From Pseudonocardia asaccharolytica DSM 44247 = NBRC 16224 (GTDB taxonomy: Bacteria; Actinomycetota; Actinomycetes; Mycobacteriales; Pseudonocardiaceae), in assembly GCF_000423625.1 (NCBI RefSeq), contig NZ_AUII01000002.1:248001-312000 (forward strand): 64,000 bases of DNA, given 5' to 3'. The notes beneath the pieces are model-generated. The model was not told the DNA's origin. It ran no database searches and saw only the letters and a list, made by a program, of their open reading frames with translations. Each line of letters starts with the position of its first letter. Within the stretch, counting starts at the first letter, position 1. The translations under genes and the position numbers were made by a program. Below are positions 44,037 to 52,328 of this stretch, in pieces.

Positions 44037-44250
44037 GGCGACGCCCATCGAACGGGCCGTGCCCGCGACGAGGCGCATCGCTGCCTCGACGTCGAGGGAG
44101 TTGAGGTCGGGGAGCTTGCGCTCGGCGACCGCGCGCAGCTGGGCCGAGGTGAGGGCGCGGCCGTTCTCATGGCCGGGCCGGGAGGCGCCCTTCGCGCCCG
44201 AGGGCTTGGCGGATCAGGAACGCCGTGGGCGGGGTCCTGACCGGAAAACA
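44037..44250 (-). pseudogene. rplK: Ribosomal protein L11 (rplK) relic
   Basis: The minus strand encodes [16 protein letters not shown] and, after a frameshift, [20 protein letters not shown] then [20 protein letters not shown] and MGVAV. This is the C-terminal RNA-binding half of L11, where GTARSMGI/V is diagnostic. The N-terminal domain is not seen and the two pieces are in different frames. It must be a decayed second copy, since functional rplK normally sits in the nusG-rplKA cluster, absent here. It may derive from an old duplication. Confidence 0.75.
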
Positions 44251-44354
44251 CAGCCGGGGACGGGCAAACGGGATCACCGGCTGAGCGGGCTGGGGATGCT
44301 GAGTCGGGAACGGGTAGACGGGACCGCCGGGAGGTGACCCGGAGAGGACGTGGG

Positions 44355-44463
44355 TCAGGCGGCCGCGGTGGGGGTGAGCTGGACCTGGTAGCCCAAGGCC
44401 TGGAGCTGGCGCATCAGGTGGTTGGTGCGGCGGGCGAGGTCGATCTTCACCCGGTATGCGGTC
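44355..44463 (-). pseudogene. Possible transposase C-terminal tail
   Basis: The minus strand reads TAYRVKIDLARRTNHLMRQL then QALGYQVQLTPTAAA and a stop. The charged helix followed by LGYxVxLTP resembles the last residues of some IS-element transposases, but I cannot assign a family with confidence. Nothing upstream continues it. The rest of 44250-44615 holds nothing recognisable. Confidence 0.3.
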
Positions 44464-44615
44464 GTCCGTGCCCTTCGGTGGCATCCCGTTCCACTCCTCC
44501 GGTTCCGGTCGGTTGCGGCGCGGGACGCTATGGCTTCCAGCGGCTGGAGGGTCAACACGCGATCATTGGGGGTGTCGGCTGGGGCCGGATGCCGCCGGTG
44601 CCCGACACTGGTGGG

Positions 44616-45104
44616 ATGCGTGCGATGCGGGTGCTGCGGCTGGTCGTCCACACGCGGACCCGGGAACCGGTGCTGCTGCTCGGCGAGATCGACGGCGATC
44701 GCTGCCTGCCGGTGTTCCTGCGCCGTCCGCAGGCCGAGGTGATCGCCGTCGGGCCGCGCGGGGACCGGGACCAGCCGTTGACCCAGGATCTGATCGGCCC
44801 GATCGTCGCGGGGCTCGGCAGGCGGCTGGAGGGCGCCGAGATCACCGAGCTGCGCGACGGGACGTTCTCGGCCGAGCTCGTCTTCGATCAGGGCACCCGC
44901 ATCGCGGCCTTGCCCAGCGACGCGCTGGCCGTCGCCGTCCGCGACCAGCTGCCGATCGGGGTGGCCGACGAGATCCTCGACGAGGTTGGGCAGTCGATCG
45001 CCGAGCTGTTCCCCGCGGGCGGCGCGGCCCCACCCGATCAGCAGCTGCGCGAGTTCCGGGAGTTCATCGAGGACGTCTCGCCCGAGGACTTCCGCGACCG
45101 CTGA
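44616..45104 (+). CDS. Bifunctional nuclease-family (DUF151) protein
   Basis: A 162-residue protein of the DUF151/BFN family. Typical stretches are VVHTRTREPVLLLGEIDGDR near 10, RLEGAEITELRDGTFSAELV near 70 and IAALPSDALAVAVRDQLPIG near 95, followed by an acidic C-terminus ending DVSPEDFRDR. In other organisms members have been described as nucleases or are linked to stress resistance; in actinobacteria the role is unclear. ATG 44616 is chosen; an ATG nine codons upstream (44589) is possible. It stands alone. Confidence 0.85.
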   Translation: MRAMRVLRLVVHTRTREPVLLLGEIDGDRCLPVFLRRPQAEVIAVGPRGDRDQPLTQDLIGPIVAGLGRRLEGAEITELRDGTFSAELVFDQGTRIAALPSDALAVAVRDQLPIGVADEILDEVGQSIAELFPAGGAAPPDQQLREFREFIEDVSPEDFRDR

Positions 45105-45153
45105 GGGCGTCCGCCGGGGCCCCCGCCCCCACCCTCCGTCCGCCACCAGCGCA

Positions 45154-45210
45154 CTATGGCTCCATAACGCGCAGGGTCCCCAGCCTCGAACGACGTTATG
45201 GAGCCATAAC
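45154..45210. repeat. Second pair of TTATGG-type palindromes
   Basis: CTATGGCTCCATAACGCGC (from 45154) and GTTATGGAGCCATAAC followed by GCGC (45195-45214) flank a 23-bp spacer in the convergent gap between the DUF151 and ABC exporter genes. They match the pair at 28595-28652 in core and spacing, so this is a dispersed repeat family in this genome. Confidence 0.72.
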
Positions 45211-45252
45211 GCGCTCTGGTAGCGGGCTGGTGGGGCGGGGACGGGCCGGGAG

Positions 45253-47136
45253 CTACGCGGCAGCGGTGGCGGGTGCCGGCTCGGCGAACTGCGTGGCGTG
45301 CAGTTCGGCGTAGCGCCCGCCGGCCGCGAGCAACTCCTCGTGGGTTCCGCGCTCGACGATCCGACCCTCCTCGACGACGAGGATGAGGTCGGCCTCGCGC
45401 ACGGTGGACAACCGGTGCGCGATGACGAGCGCCGTCCGGCCTGCGAGGGCCTCACCGAGCGCGGCCTGCACGGCTGCCTCCGAGGTCGAGTCCAGATGCG
45501 CGGTGGCCTCGTCGAGGACCACCACCCGCGGCTGGGCCAGCAGCAGCCGGGCGATCGTCAACCGCTGCCGTTCGCCGCCGGACAGCCGGTACCCGCGCTC
45601 GCCGACGACCGTGTCCAGCCCGTCGGGCAGGTCCGCGACCAGCGCGTCAAGCCGGGCCCGCCGCAGCGCCTCCCACAGCTCATCCGCGGTCGCCTCGGGG
45701 CGGGCCAGCAGGAGGTTCGCGCGGATCGTGTCGTGGAACAGATGTCCGTCCTGGGTGACCATCCCGATCGTCGCGCGCACCGACTCGGCGGTGAGCTCGC
45801 GGATGTCGATCCCGGACAGCCGCACCGCGCCCGCGTCGACGTCGTAGAGCCGCGGCAGCAGCTGCCCGATCGTCGACTTGCCCGCCCCCGAGGAGCCCAC
45901 CATCGCGACGAGCTGCCCGGGCTCGGCCCGGAACGACACGTCATGCAGGACCTCAACCCCACCGCGGGTGTCGAGCGCGGCGACCTCCTCGAGCGAGGCC
46001 AGCGAGACCGCCGAGGCCGCGGGGTAGGCGAACCGGACACCGTCGAACTCGACCGCGACCGGGCCGTCGGGCACCGGGCGGGCATCGGGCGCGTCGGTGA
46101 TCAGCGGGGGCAGGTCGAGTACCTCGAAGACCCGCTCGAAGCTGACCAGCGCGCTCATCACCTCGACCCGCGCCCCGGCGAGCGCGGTCAGCGGGGCGTA
46201 GAGCCGGGTCAGCAGCAGCGCCAGCGAGACGACGGCGCCGGGGTCGAGCGCCCCCCGCAGCGCCAGGGTGCCGCCGAGGCCGTAGACCAGCGCGAGCGCC
46301 AGCGCCGAGACCAGGGTCAGCGCGGTGATGAACACCCACTGCACCATCGCCGTGCGCACCCCGATATCGCGGACCCGCCGGGCCCGGCGGGCGAACTCCG
46401 CGGACTCCTCGGCAGGCCTGCCGAACAGCTTGACGAGGGTGGCGCCCGGCGCGGAGAACCGCTCGGTCATCTGCGCGGTCATGGCGGCGTTGTGGTCGGC
46501 GCCCTCGCGCTGCAGCCGGGCCAGCCGGGTGCCCATCCGCCGCGCGGGTACCACGAACACCGGCAGCAGCACCAGAGCCAGCAGCGTGACCTGCCAGGAG
46601 ATGCTGAGCATCACGACCAGGGTGAGCACGAGCGTCACGAGGTTGCCGACGACCCCGGACAGTGTGTCGCTGAACGCCCGCTGCGCCCCGATGACGTCGT
46701 TGTTGAGCCTGCTGACCAGTGCGCCGGTGCGGGTCCGGGTGAAGAACGCGATCGGCATCCGCTGCACGTGGTCGAACACCGCGGTGCGCAGCTGCAGGAT
46801 CAGCCCCTCTCCGATGCCCGCCGAGAGCCGGCGGGTGAGCAGCCCGATCCCGGCCTCGGCCACCGCGATCGCGGCGATGAGCCCGGCCAGCCCGACGACG
46901 GTCGAGACCGGCGCGGCCGAGACGATCCCGTCCACGACCCGACCGGCGAGCAACGGGGCCGCGACGGCGAGCATCGCCGCGACCACGCTGAGCGCGAGGA
47001 ACAACGCGAGCCGGCGACGGTGCGGCCGGGCGAAGGCGGCGATCCGGCGCAGCGTCGCGCCCGCGGGGGCTCGGCTGGCCTGCCGGGTCGTCGACGCGCT
47101 GCGCAGCGCCATCCAGGCGTTCATGTCCATGCTCAT
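45253..47136 (-). CDS. ABC exporter, fused permease and ATPase
   Basis: A 627-residue half-transporter that works as a dimer. Six membrane helices occupy residues ~40-320 (RTRTGALVSRLNNDVIGAQR is the first coupling region). The ATPase follows, with Walker A MVGSSGAGKST near 428, Q-loop GMVTQDGHLF, signature LSGGERQRLTIA and Walker B RVVVLDEATAHLD. It belongs to the MsbA/multidrug or lipid exporter type. The ATG at 47136 has only a weak ribosome site; an ATG two codons later is equivalent. No cognate regulator is adjacent and the substrate is unknown. Confidence 0.92.
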   Translation of the reverse strand: MSMDMNAWMALRSASTTRQASRAPAGATLRRIAAFARPHRRRLALFLALSVVAAMLAVAAPLLAGRVVDGIVSAAPVSTVVGLAGLIAAIAVAEAGIGLLTRRLSAGIGEGLILQLRTAVFDHVQRMPIAFFTRTRTGALVSRLNNDVIGAQRAFSDTLSGVVGNLVTLVLTLVVMLSISWQVTLLALVLLPVFVVPARRMGTRLARLQREGADHNAAMTAQMTERFSAPGATLVKLFGRPAEESAEFARRARRVRDIGVRTAMVQWVFITALTLVSALALALVYGLGGTLALRGALDPGAVVSLALLLTRLYAPLTALAGARVEVMSALVSFERVFEVLDLPPLITDAPDARPVPDGPVAVEFDGVRFAYPAASAVSLASLEEVAALDTRGGVEVLHDVSFRAEPGQLVAMVGSSGAGKSTIGQLLPRLYDVDAGAVRLSGIDIRELTAESVRATIGMVTQDGHLFHDTIRANLLLARPEATADELWEALRRARLDALVADLPDGLDTVVGERGYRLSGGERQRLTIARLLLAQPRVVVLDEATAHLDSTSEAAVQAALGEALAGRTALVIAHRLSTVREADLILVVEEGRIVERGTHEELLAAGGRYAELHATQFAEPAPATAAA

Positions 47137-47208
47137 GGCGCCGACCGTAGGAGCTAGACCTTCCTTTAGGTCAAGACTCGGGCCCGGACGATGCCCGCGT
47201 CCGACGAC

Positions 47209-48576
47209 TCAGCCCCCGATCTCCGAGTCGTCGATCCAGGAACCGTGGAAGCCCGACGGCACCCCGCGGGGCAGCGTCACGGCCGCCACCGGCGGGCCGG
47301 CCACGTCGGTCGCGTCGAGCACCAGCAGCCGCGAGGCGCTGCCGTCGCGGCGGGTGGCGATGCTGAGCAACCAGCCGTCGTCCTCGGCGCGGCCGGGCGC
47401 GACGGACGGGACGAACACCGCCTCGCCCGCCACGGTGTCGGCGCCCAGCACGTGCTCGGTGGCGGTACCGCGCGCGGCGTCGAACCTGACGATCGCGGCC
47501 CGGCCGCGGGCGTCGGAGACGGCGTAGCGGTAGCGCGCCTCGCGACCGACCCGCTCGTCGTCGACGGTGGGGAACTCGACGACCCGGTCGTCGAGAGCGG
47601 TCTCGGTCGCGGTGCCGGTGGCCGGGTCGAGCGTCCAGCGGTGGAACCGGGCGGCGCCGGTCGCGGCGGCGTCGGCGGCGAGCCCGGCCGGGTCGTGGCC
47701 GAGCGCCTCCCACATCACCCGCGCGTCGGCGGCGGCGTAGCGGGCGCCGTCGAGGACCACCCGGCCCGCGGAATCGGTGTGCGCGTTGCCGACGTGGAAG
47801 ACGTAGCTCGGCTCGACGTCGAACCAGGCCACCTCGCCGGGTGTCTCGAACGACATGATCCCCAGCCGGGCGTCGTAGCGATCGTCCCAGCCGTACGGCA
47901 TCCCGGAGGCCAGCCGCTCGATCTGGAAGGTCATCGGCAGGTCGAGGAACACCGCATGCCGGTCGGTGATCGCGAAGTCGTGCATCATCGTCGGGCCGGG
48001 GACGTCGATCTCCGCGCTGGCCACGAGTTCGCCGTCGGCCGAGAGCCGGTGGTAGGTGAGATACGGCGGCCGGAAGTCGTAGCCGAAGAAATGCAGATCG
48101 CCGGTGACTGGATCGGTCTTGGGGTGGGCGGTCATGGCGGTGGTGAGCCTGCCGTCGAAGTCGCAGGGGCCCATGGTGCCCAGATCCGGCGTCATCACCT
48201 GCGGGAAGCTGCTCTCGACCAGCGCGAGGATCCGCCCGGCATGCGCGATGACGTGGGTGTTGGCCACGCCGACGGAGCGGTCGATCGTGCCGTCGGGACG
48301 CAGCATCTGCTCGCCCTCCAGCGCGCTGGTCCGGACCCAGCGGTTGCGGTACCACTCGGCCCGGCCCGCGCGCAGCCTGATGCCGTGGATCATCCCGTGG
48401 CCGGTGAACCAGTGCGCCGGTTGCTCGCCGGGCAGCGGGTTCGGGCCGTTGCGCAGGTAGCGGCCGGTGAGCTCGGGCGGCAGGGTGCCCTCGACGGGCA
48501 GGTCGGTGGCGTCGATCTCGTCGGCAACCGGGGCGAGGTGGCCCGAAAGGCGCAGCGACGGGCTGGTCGTGCTCAT
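47209..48576 (-). CDS. Carotenoid oxygenase
   Basis: A 455-residue non-heme iron dioxygenase cleaving a carotenoid, apocarotenoid or stilbene-like double bond. The four iron-binding histidines lie in TAHPKTDP, MMHDFAIT, YVFHVGNAH and the C-terminal GFHGSW, in family order. The N-terminus shows GRYLRNGPNPLPGEQPAHWF and TGHGMIHG. The ATG at 48576 follows AGAAGGGGAAACCGCC. It is divergent from a PadR regulator with a PadR box between them, so it is probably induced by a PadR ligand such as a phenolic acid. Substrate not certain. Confidence 0.93.
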   Translation of the reverse strand: MSTTSPSLRLSGHLAPVADEIDATDLPVEGTLPPELTGRYLRNGPNPLPGEQPAHWFTGHGMIHGIRLRAGRAEWYRNRWVRTSALEGEQMLRPDGTIDRSVGVANTHVIAHAGRILALVESSFPQVMTPDLGTMGPCDFDGRLTTAMTAHPKTDPVTGDLHFFGYDFRPPYLTYHRLSADGELVASAEIDVPGPTMMHDFAITDRHAVFLDLPMTFQIERLASGMPYGWDDRYDARLGIMSFETPGEVAWFDVEPSYVFHVGNAHTDSAGRVVLDGARYAAADARVMWEALGHDPAGLAADAAATGAARFHRWTLDPATGTATETALDDRVVEFPTVDDERVGREARYRYAVSDARGRAAIVRFDAARGTATEHVLGADTVAGEAVFVPSVAPGRAEDDGWLLSIATRRDGSASRLLVLDATDVAGPPVAAVTLPRGVPSGFHGSWIDDSEIGG

Positions 48577-48625
48577 GGCGGTTTCCCCTTCTCTCGGTGT
48601 CGCTCGGCGTCGCGAACAGCGTGCA

Positions 48626-48671
48626 CCTGTCGTCTCTGACATGTCAACATTTACATGTCAGCGACGACAGG
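48626..48671. promoter_or_regulatory. PadR box between carotenoid oxygenase and padR-type genes
   Basis: The core is ATGT-N8-ACAT, exactly the known PadR operator form. It sits inside a larger inverted repeat: CCTGTCGTCTCTGACATGT and ACATGTCAGCGACGACAGG, 19-nt arms with one mismatch and an 8-nt spacer. It ends 13 bp before the PadR start and lies 50 bp from the oxygenase start, so it can repress both. Confidence 0.85.
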
Positions 48672-48683
48672 TAGGGTGCAGGA

Positions 48684-49226
48684 ATGTCGCTTCCGCATGC
48701 GTTGCTCGGCCTGCTCGCGGTCCGGCCGAGTAGCGGGTACGAGCTCGCCAAGGCGTTCGAGGGCGATCTCGGCCGCTACGCCTGGCAGGCCGGGCATACG
48801 AGCATCTATCCCGAGCTGGGCAAGCTGGCCGAGCGCGGGCTGGTCGAGGTGACGCACGAGGGCCCGCGCGGCAGCCGCACCTACGCGGTGACCCCGGAGG
48901 GGCGCGACGAGCTGCGGACCTGGCTGCTCACGCCGCCCCGGCAGGCCGCGAAGGTGCGCAACGAGCGGGTGCTGCGGATGTTCCTGCTGTCCGTGCTCGA
49001 TCCCGCCGACGCGCTGGAGGTGCTGCGCCGGATCACCGAGCACACCGCGGCCGAGGCCGCCGAGCTGCGCCGGATCCGCTCCGATGCCGGTCCGGTGGTC
49101 GCGCCCGGTGCCGAGGGGTTCGGGCAGCTGGCCGCGGAGTACGGGTTGCGCCAGTACGAGGCCGTGCACTCCTGGGCGCTGTGGGCCATCGAGCAGCTCG
49201 AATCGCGGGCTGCGGCTGCGAGCTGA
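48684..49226 (+). CDS. PadR-family transcriptional regulator
   Basis: A 180-residue PadR regulator. The N-terminal winged helix (HALLGLLAVRPSSGYELAKA; IYPELGKLAERGLVEV; RTYAVTPEGRDEL) is followed by a helical dimerisation domain of about 90 residues, the PadR-s2 (Vir_act_alpha) type. It is divergent from the carotenoid oxygenase gene, with a canonical operator between, so control of that gene and of itself is likely. The ligand is unknown; PadR proteins often respond to phenolic acids. Confidence 0.92.
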   Translation: MSLPHALLGLLAVRPSSGYELAKAFEGDLGRYAWQAGHTSIYPELGKLAERGLVEVTHEGPRGSRTYAVTPEGRDELRTWLLTPPRQAAKVRNERVLRMFLLSVLDPADALEVLRRITEHTAAEAAELRRIRSDAGPVVAPGAEGFGQLAAEYGLRQYEAVHSWALWAIEQLESRAAAAS

Positions 49227-49240
49227 CCGGCCTCGGGCCG

Positions 49241-50533
49241 TCACGCGACCGCTGGCACCGGGCTCTCCTCCGGCTCGGTCAGCCGCCACGGACGTACGAC
49301 CGTGACCAGCACGAACAGCGCCAACAGCAGCGCGGCCCCGACGACCACCCCCATCGCGGTGGCATCGTTGCCGAGGATGCCGACCACCGGCGAAACGGCC
49401 GCGCCGACGCCGAACTGCACCGCGCCGAGCAGCGCCGCGGCCGTGCCGGCCGCCTCGCCGTGCCGGGAAAGCGCCAGCGCGGGAGCGTTGGGCAGGGCGA
49501 GCCCGCCGGCGGCGAGCACGGCCCACAGCGGCACGAGCACCCCGACCAGCCCGCCGATGCCGCTCGCCGCGACGCCGACGAGCACCAGTCCGGAGAACGT
49601 CCCGGCAACGATCGCGGCGAGCAGGATCTGCCGTGGGGCGAACCGGCGCAGCAGCACCGGGTTGAACTGGGTGCCGGCGATCAGCCAGAACGCGCCCGCG
49701 CCGAACAGCAGCCCGAACTGCTGCTGGTCGAGCCCGAACTGCTGCTGGTAGACGAAGGGTGAGCCGGAGACGTAGCCGAACAGCGCTGCCATCACCAGCC
49801 CGGCAACCAGCACGAGACCGACGAACGTCCGGTCGCGCAGGAGCCGGCCGTAGGTGCGCAGCGTGCGTCCGACCCGGGCGCTGCGGCGCCGCTCCGGCGG
49901 CAGCGTCTCCCTCAGGCCCCAGACGGCCAGTGGGATCAGTAGCAGGCCATAGATGGCCAGCGCGCCGAACACCCCCCGCCAGTTGGTGAATCTCAGCACC
50001 TCGCTGCCGATCGTCGGGGCGAGGATCGGCGCGGCGCCCATGACCAGCATGAGCCGGGAGATCAGGGTCGCCGCGCCGCGGCCGGTGTAGAGGTCGCGGA
50101 CGATCGCCAGCGCCACGACCGCACCGGCCGCGGCGCCCACCCCCTGCACGACGCGCAACGCGCCGAGCACCTCGGCGCTCGGCGCCACCATGATCAGCAG
50201 GGAGGCCAGGACGTGCAGCGAGACCCCCATGACCAGCGGCCGGCGGCGACCCACCGCGTCGGAGACCGGTCCGATGAGCAACTGTCCGAACGCCAGGCCG
50301 ATGAGGGTGCCGGTGAGCGTGAGCTGGATGGTGCTCGACGAGGTCCGCAGGTCGGTGGTGATGGTCGGCAGCGCCGGCAGGTACATGTCGATCGTCAGCG
50401 GTCCGAGCGCGACGAAGACACCCAGCGTCAGCGCCAGTCTGGCCCGGCCCTGGACCGGTGCCGATCGGCCGGTGGTTACCGGTTCGGTCGTGTTGACGCT
50501 CCCCCGCCTGAAGGTGGGGGATTCCTGGTTCAT
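49241..50533 (-). CDS. Bcr/CflA-type MFS drug efflux transporter
   Basis: A 430-residue proton antiporter with 12 predicted helices. Motifs include the DHA1 helix LTIDMYLPALPTITTDLRTS, LIGPVSDAVGRRRPLVMGVS between helices 2 and 3, and RALYTGRGA-like loop DLYTGRGAATLISRLMLVMG. It should export a small hydrophobic drug. The first ~12 codons (MNQESPTFRRGSV) are the right end of the adjacent TnpB element read as protein; genuine family sequence starts near VNTTEPVT. The present start codon and ribosome site are thus transposon-derived and the native start has been displaced. The body of the gene is intact. Confidence 0.87.
   Translation of the reverse strand: MNQESPTFRRGSVNTTEPVTTGRSAPVQGRARLALTLGVFVALGPLTIDMYLPALPTITTDLRTSSSTIQLTLTGTLIGLAFGQLLIGPVSDAVGRRRPLVMGVSLHVLASLLIMVAPSAEVLGALRVVQGVGAAAGAVVALAIVRDLYTGRGAATLISRLMLVMGAAPILAPTIGSEVLRFTNWRGVFGALAIYGLLLIPLAVWGLRETLPPERRRSARVGRTLRTYGRLLRDRTFVGLVLVAGLVMAALFGYVSGSPFVYQQQFGLDQQQFGLLFGAGAFWLIAGTQFNPVLLRRFAPRQILLAAIVAGTFSGLVLVGVAASGIGGLVGVLVPLWAVLAAGGLALPNAPALALSRHGEAAGTAAALLGAVQFGVGAAVSPVVGILGNDATAMGVVVGAALLLALFVLVTVVRPWRLTEPEESPVPAVA
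50493..50522 (-). repeat. Right-end hairpin of the TnpB element
   Basis: On the minus strand CCCCCACCTTCAGGCGGGGG forms a 9-bp stem with one wobble pair, then ends GAGCGTCAA at about 50493. In TnpB elements this end forms the 3' part of the omega-RNA, with the guide lying in the flanking host DNA. Here that flank is the MFS coding sequence. Confidence 0.7.
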
Positions 50534-50552
50534 CAACGGACGCCTCCCTGCA

Positions 50553-51695
50553 CTACGTGCGGGGCGGTCTCACTCCGTCTCCGCAGGCTGCAACGGCCCG
50601 TCCGGCCGCCAGAATGACCTTGGCTGCGTTCACGTCCCGGTCGTGGACCGCCCCGCAGCGGCAGGTCCACTCGGGGACACCCGGCGGCAGCGTGTCGACG
50701 ATCCGCCCGCACGCCGAGCAGGTCTTGCCCGACGGAGAGAAACGGTCGATCGTGATGACGTCCCGGCCGTACCAGGCGGCCTTGTACTCCAGCATCCGGC
50801 GCAGTTCCGCCCACGACGCGTCGGAGATGGCCCGCGCCAGCGAGTGGTTGCGCACCATGTTGCGGACCGATAGGTCCTCGATGACCACCGTTTGGTTCTC
50901 GTGGATGATCCTCGTGGACAGCTCGTGCAACAGGTCCCGCCTGCGGTCGGCGATGCGGCCGTACACCTTCGCCACCCGGGCCCGCGCCTTCGCCCGGTTC
51001 TTCGAACTCCGCTGCGGGCGGGCCAGCGCCCGCAGCGCCCGGGCCAGTTTCACTCGGTCGCGGCGTTCGTGCCGAGGATTGACGATCTTCTCCCCGGTCG
51101 AGAGCGTGACCAGCGAGGTGATCCCCGCGTCGATCCCGACCGCAGCATCGGTCCGGGGACCGTCGTGCACCGTGGTCTCGACCAGGGTCGAGACGTGGTA
51201 CTGGCCCCGCGCGTTGCGGGACACCGTCACCTGCGACGGCACCGCCCCCTCCGGCAGCGGGCGGGACCACCCGATCCGCAGCGGCCGGTCCTGCTTGGCG
51301 AGGGTGAGCTTCCCATCGCGGTAGGTGAAGCGGCCCCGGAAGTAGGTGGCCGAGTCGGTGGTCGTGCCCTTCTTCTTGAACCTCGGGTACCCCGCCCGTT
51401 TGGTCCAGAAGTTGACGTACGCGGCCTGCAGGTGCCGCAGCGCCGCCTGCAGGGGCCCCTTGGGCGGCTCGGTGAGCCAGGCGGTGTCCGGGTCGCGTTT
51501 CCCGGCGGTGAGCCACTTGTCGGTCTGGGCGTAGGTGACGCGGCGCTGCTCCTGGGTCCACGCCCTCGACCGTTCCGCCAGGGCCCGGTTGTCGACATAC
51601 CGGACGCACCCGAACGTGCGCGCCAGCTGCTCGGCCTGCTCCGGGGTCGGGTAGAAGCGGTAGCGGTACGCCCGCCGCGCCACCCTCGAACCCAT
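50553..51695 (-). CDS. tnpB: TnpB RNA-guided nuclease (IS605 OrfB family)
   Basis: A 380-residue TnpB, full length. The N-terminal wedge/REC part starts RRAYRYRFYPTPEQAEQLAR. The RuvC acidic residues are D189 (VGIDAGI), E273 (VVIEDLSVRNM) and the aspartates of HDRDVNAA near 352-354. A zinc ribbon (CSAC, C326/C329, and CRC, C345/C347) lies between the second and third motifs. It should cut DNA matching the omega-RNA guide made from the element's right end. All catalytic residues are present, so it is a true nuclease, not a TldR-type dead repressor. Confidence 0.93.
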   Translation of the reverse strand: MGSRVARRAYRYRFYPTPEQAEQLARTFGCVRYVDNRALAERSRAWTQEQRRVTYAQTDKWLTAGKRDPDTAWLTEPPKGPLQAALRHLQAAYVNFWTKRAGYPRFKKKGTTTDSATYFRGRFTYRDGKLTLAKQDRPLRIGWSRPLPEGAVPSQVTVSRNARGQYHVSTLVETTVHDGPRTDAAVGIDAGITSLVTLSTGEKIVNPRHERRDRVKLARALRALARPQRSSKNRAKARARVAKVYGRIADRRRDLLHELSTRIIHENQTVVIEDLSVRNMVRNHSLARAISDASWAELRRMLEYKAAWYGRDVITIDRFSPSGKTCSACGRIVDTLPPGVPEWTCRCGAVHDRDVNAAKVILAAGRAVAACGDGVRPPRT

Positions 51696-51874
51696 GTTCG
51701 AGAGGATGGCGCATGGCTCCGCCCTCCGTTCCTCGACGCGCTGCCACCGGCCTGACGGCCAGAGCCTGCGCGCTACGTCCCACGGTCACGGATCCCCCCT
51801 CGTCCGTCCAACACACCCGATCAGGGGGTGTTCCCCCGCCCCAACGGATGTGATGCGGAGCACTGCGGCCCGCC

Positions 51875-52318
51875 GTGCGGCTGGGGATCGGGCTGGCGGG
51901 GTTCACGATCCTGTCCGAACCGGGTGGCCGGAGCGACGAGGTCGACTGGATGGCGGTGCTCGCGGTGGTGCACCGCCTCTCCGGCGACGCCAGCTGCTGG
52001 CGGCCCGGTACCCGGCACCGGATCCGGTGCCATGGCCCGGGGTCACCGCGCGGGTGCGCGACGCGGCACGCGAGGTCGCGGCCGGCTACCGGAAGGCTGC
52101 GGAGGCGGTGGCCGCGCACCGCCCGCCGGGCGGCGACGCCACGGCGTTGGAGGCGCGGCTACGTGGGCATCCACCGGCGGTGCGGTGGGCCGCGGATCCG
52201 CCCGCCGCGTTGCGCGTGCTCGACACCTGGGGCTGGCTGCACATGCTGGCGCACGACCTGGTCCGGGTCGAGCACGCCGCCGGCGCCGGCCGGGGCAGCA
52301 CGGCGACCGACCTACCTA
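51875..52318 (+). pseudogene. Possible frameshifted unknown coding region
   Basis: I do not recognise a family. One frame begins MRLGIGLAGFTILSEPGGRS and continues WMAVLAVVHRLSGDASCW. Protein-like sequence then appears in another frame: VRDAAREVAAGYRKAAEAVA, followed by RVLDTWGWLHMLAHDLVRVE. Both have the local codon bias, suggesting one gene broken by a frameshift near 52000. The interval 51696-51870 shows only the TnpB left flank. Confidence 0.3.
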
Positions 52319-52328
52319 CCATGAGGCC

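Larger units (their letters stand above)
50493..51838 (-). mobile_element. Solo TnpB insertion element
   Basis: A single-gene IS1341-like element with tnpB and no tnpA. The right end is the hairpin at 50501-50520. The left end is uncertain; a GGGGG-TGTT-CCCCC hairpin at 51824-51837 is a candidate. The insertion sits at the very 5' end of the MFS gene. Mobility would need a TnpA transposase supplied from elsewhere. Confidence 0.65.

Noticed and set aside
50553-51695. TnpB as a nuclease-dead TldR-type repressor
   Set aside because: The RuvC acidic residues (D189, E273, DRD near 352-354) and zinc ribbon are intact, so a nuclease is the simpler reading.
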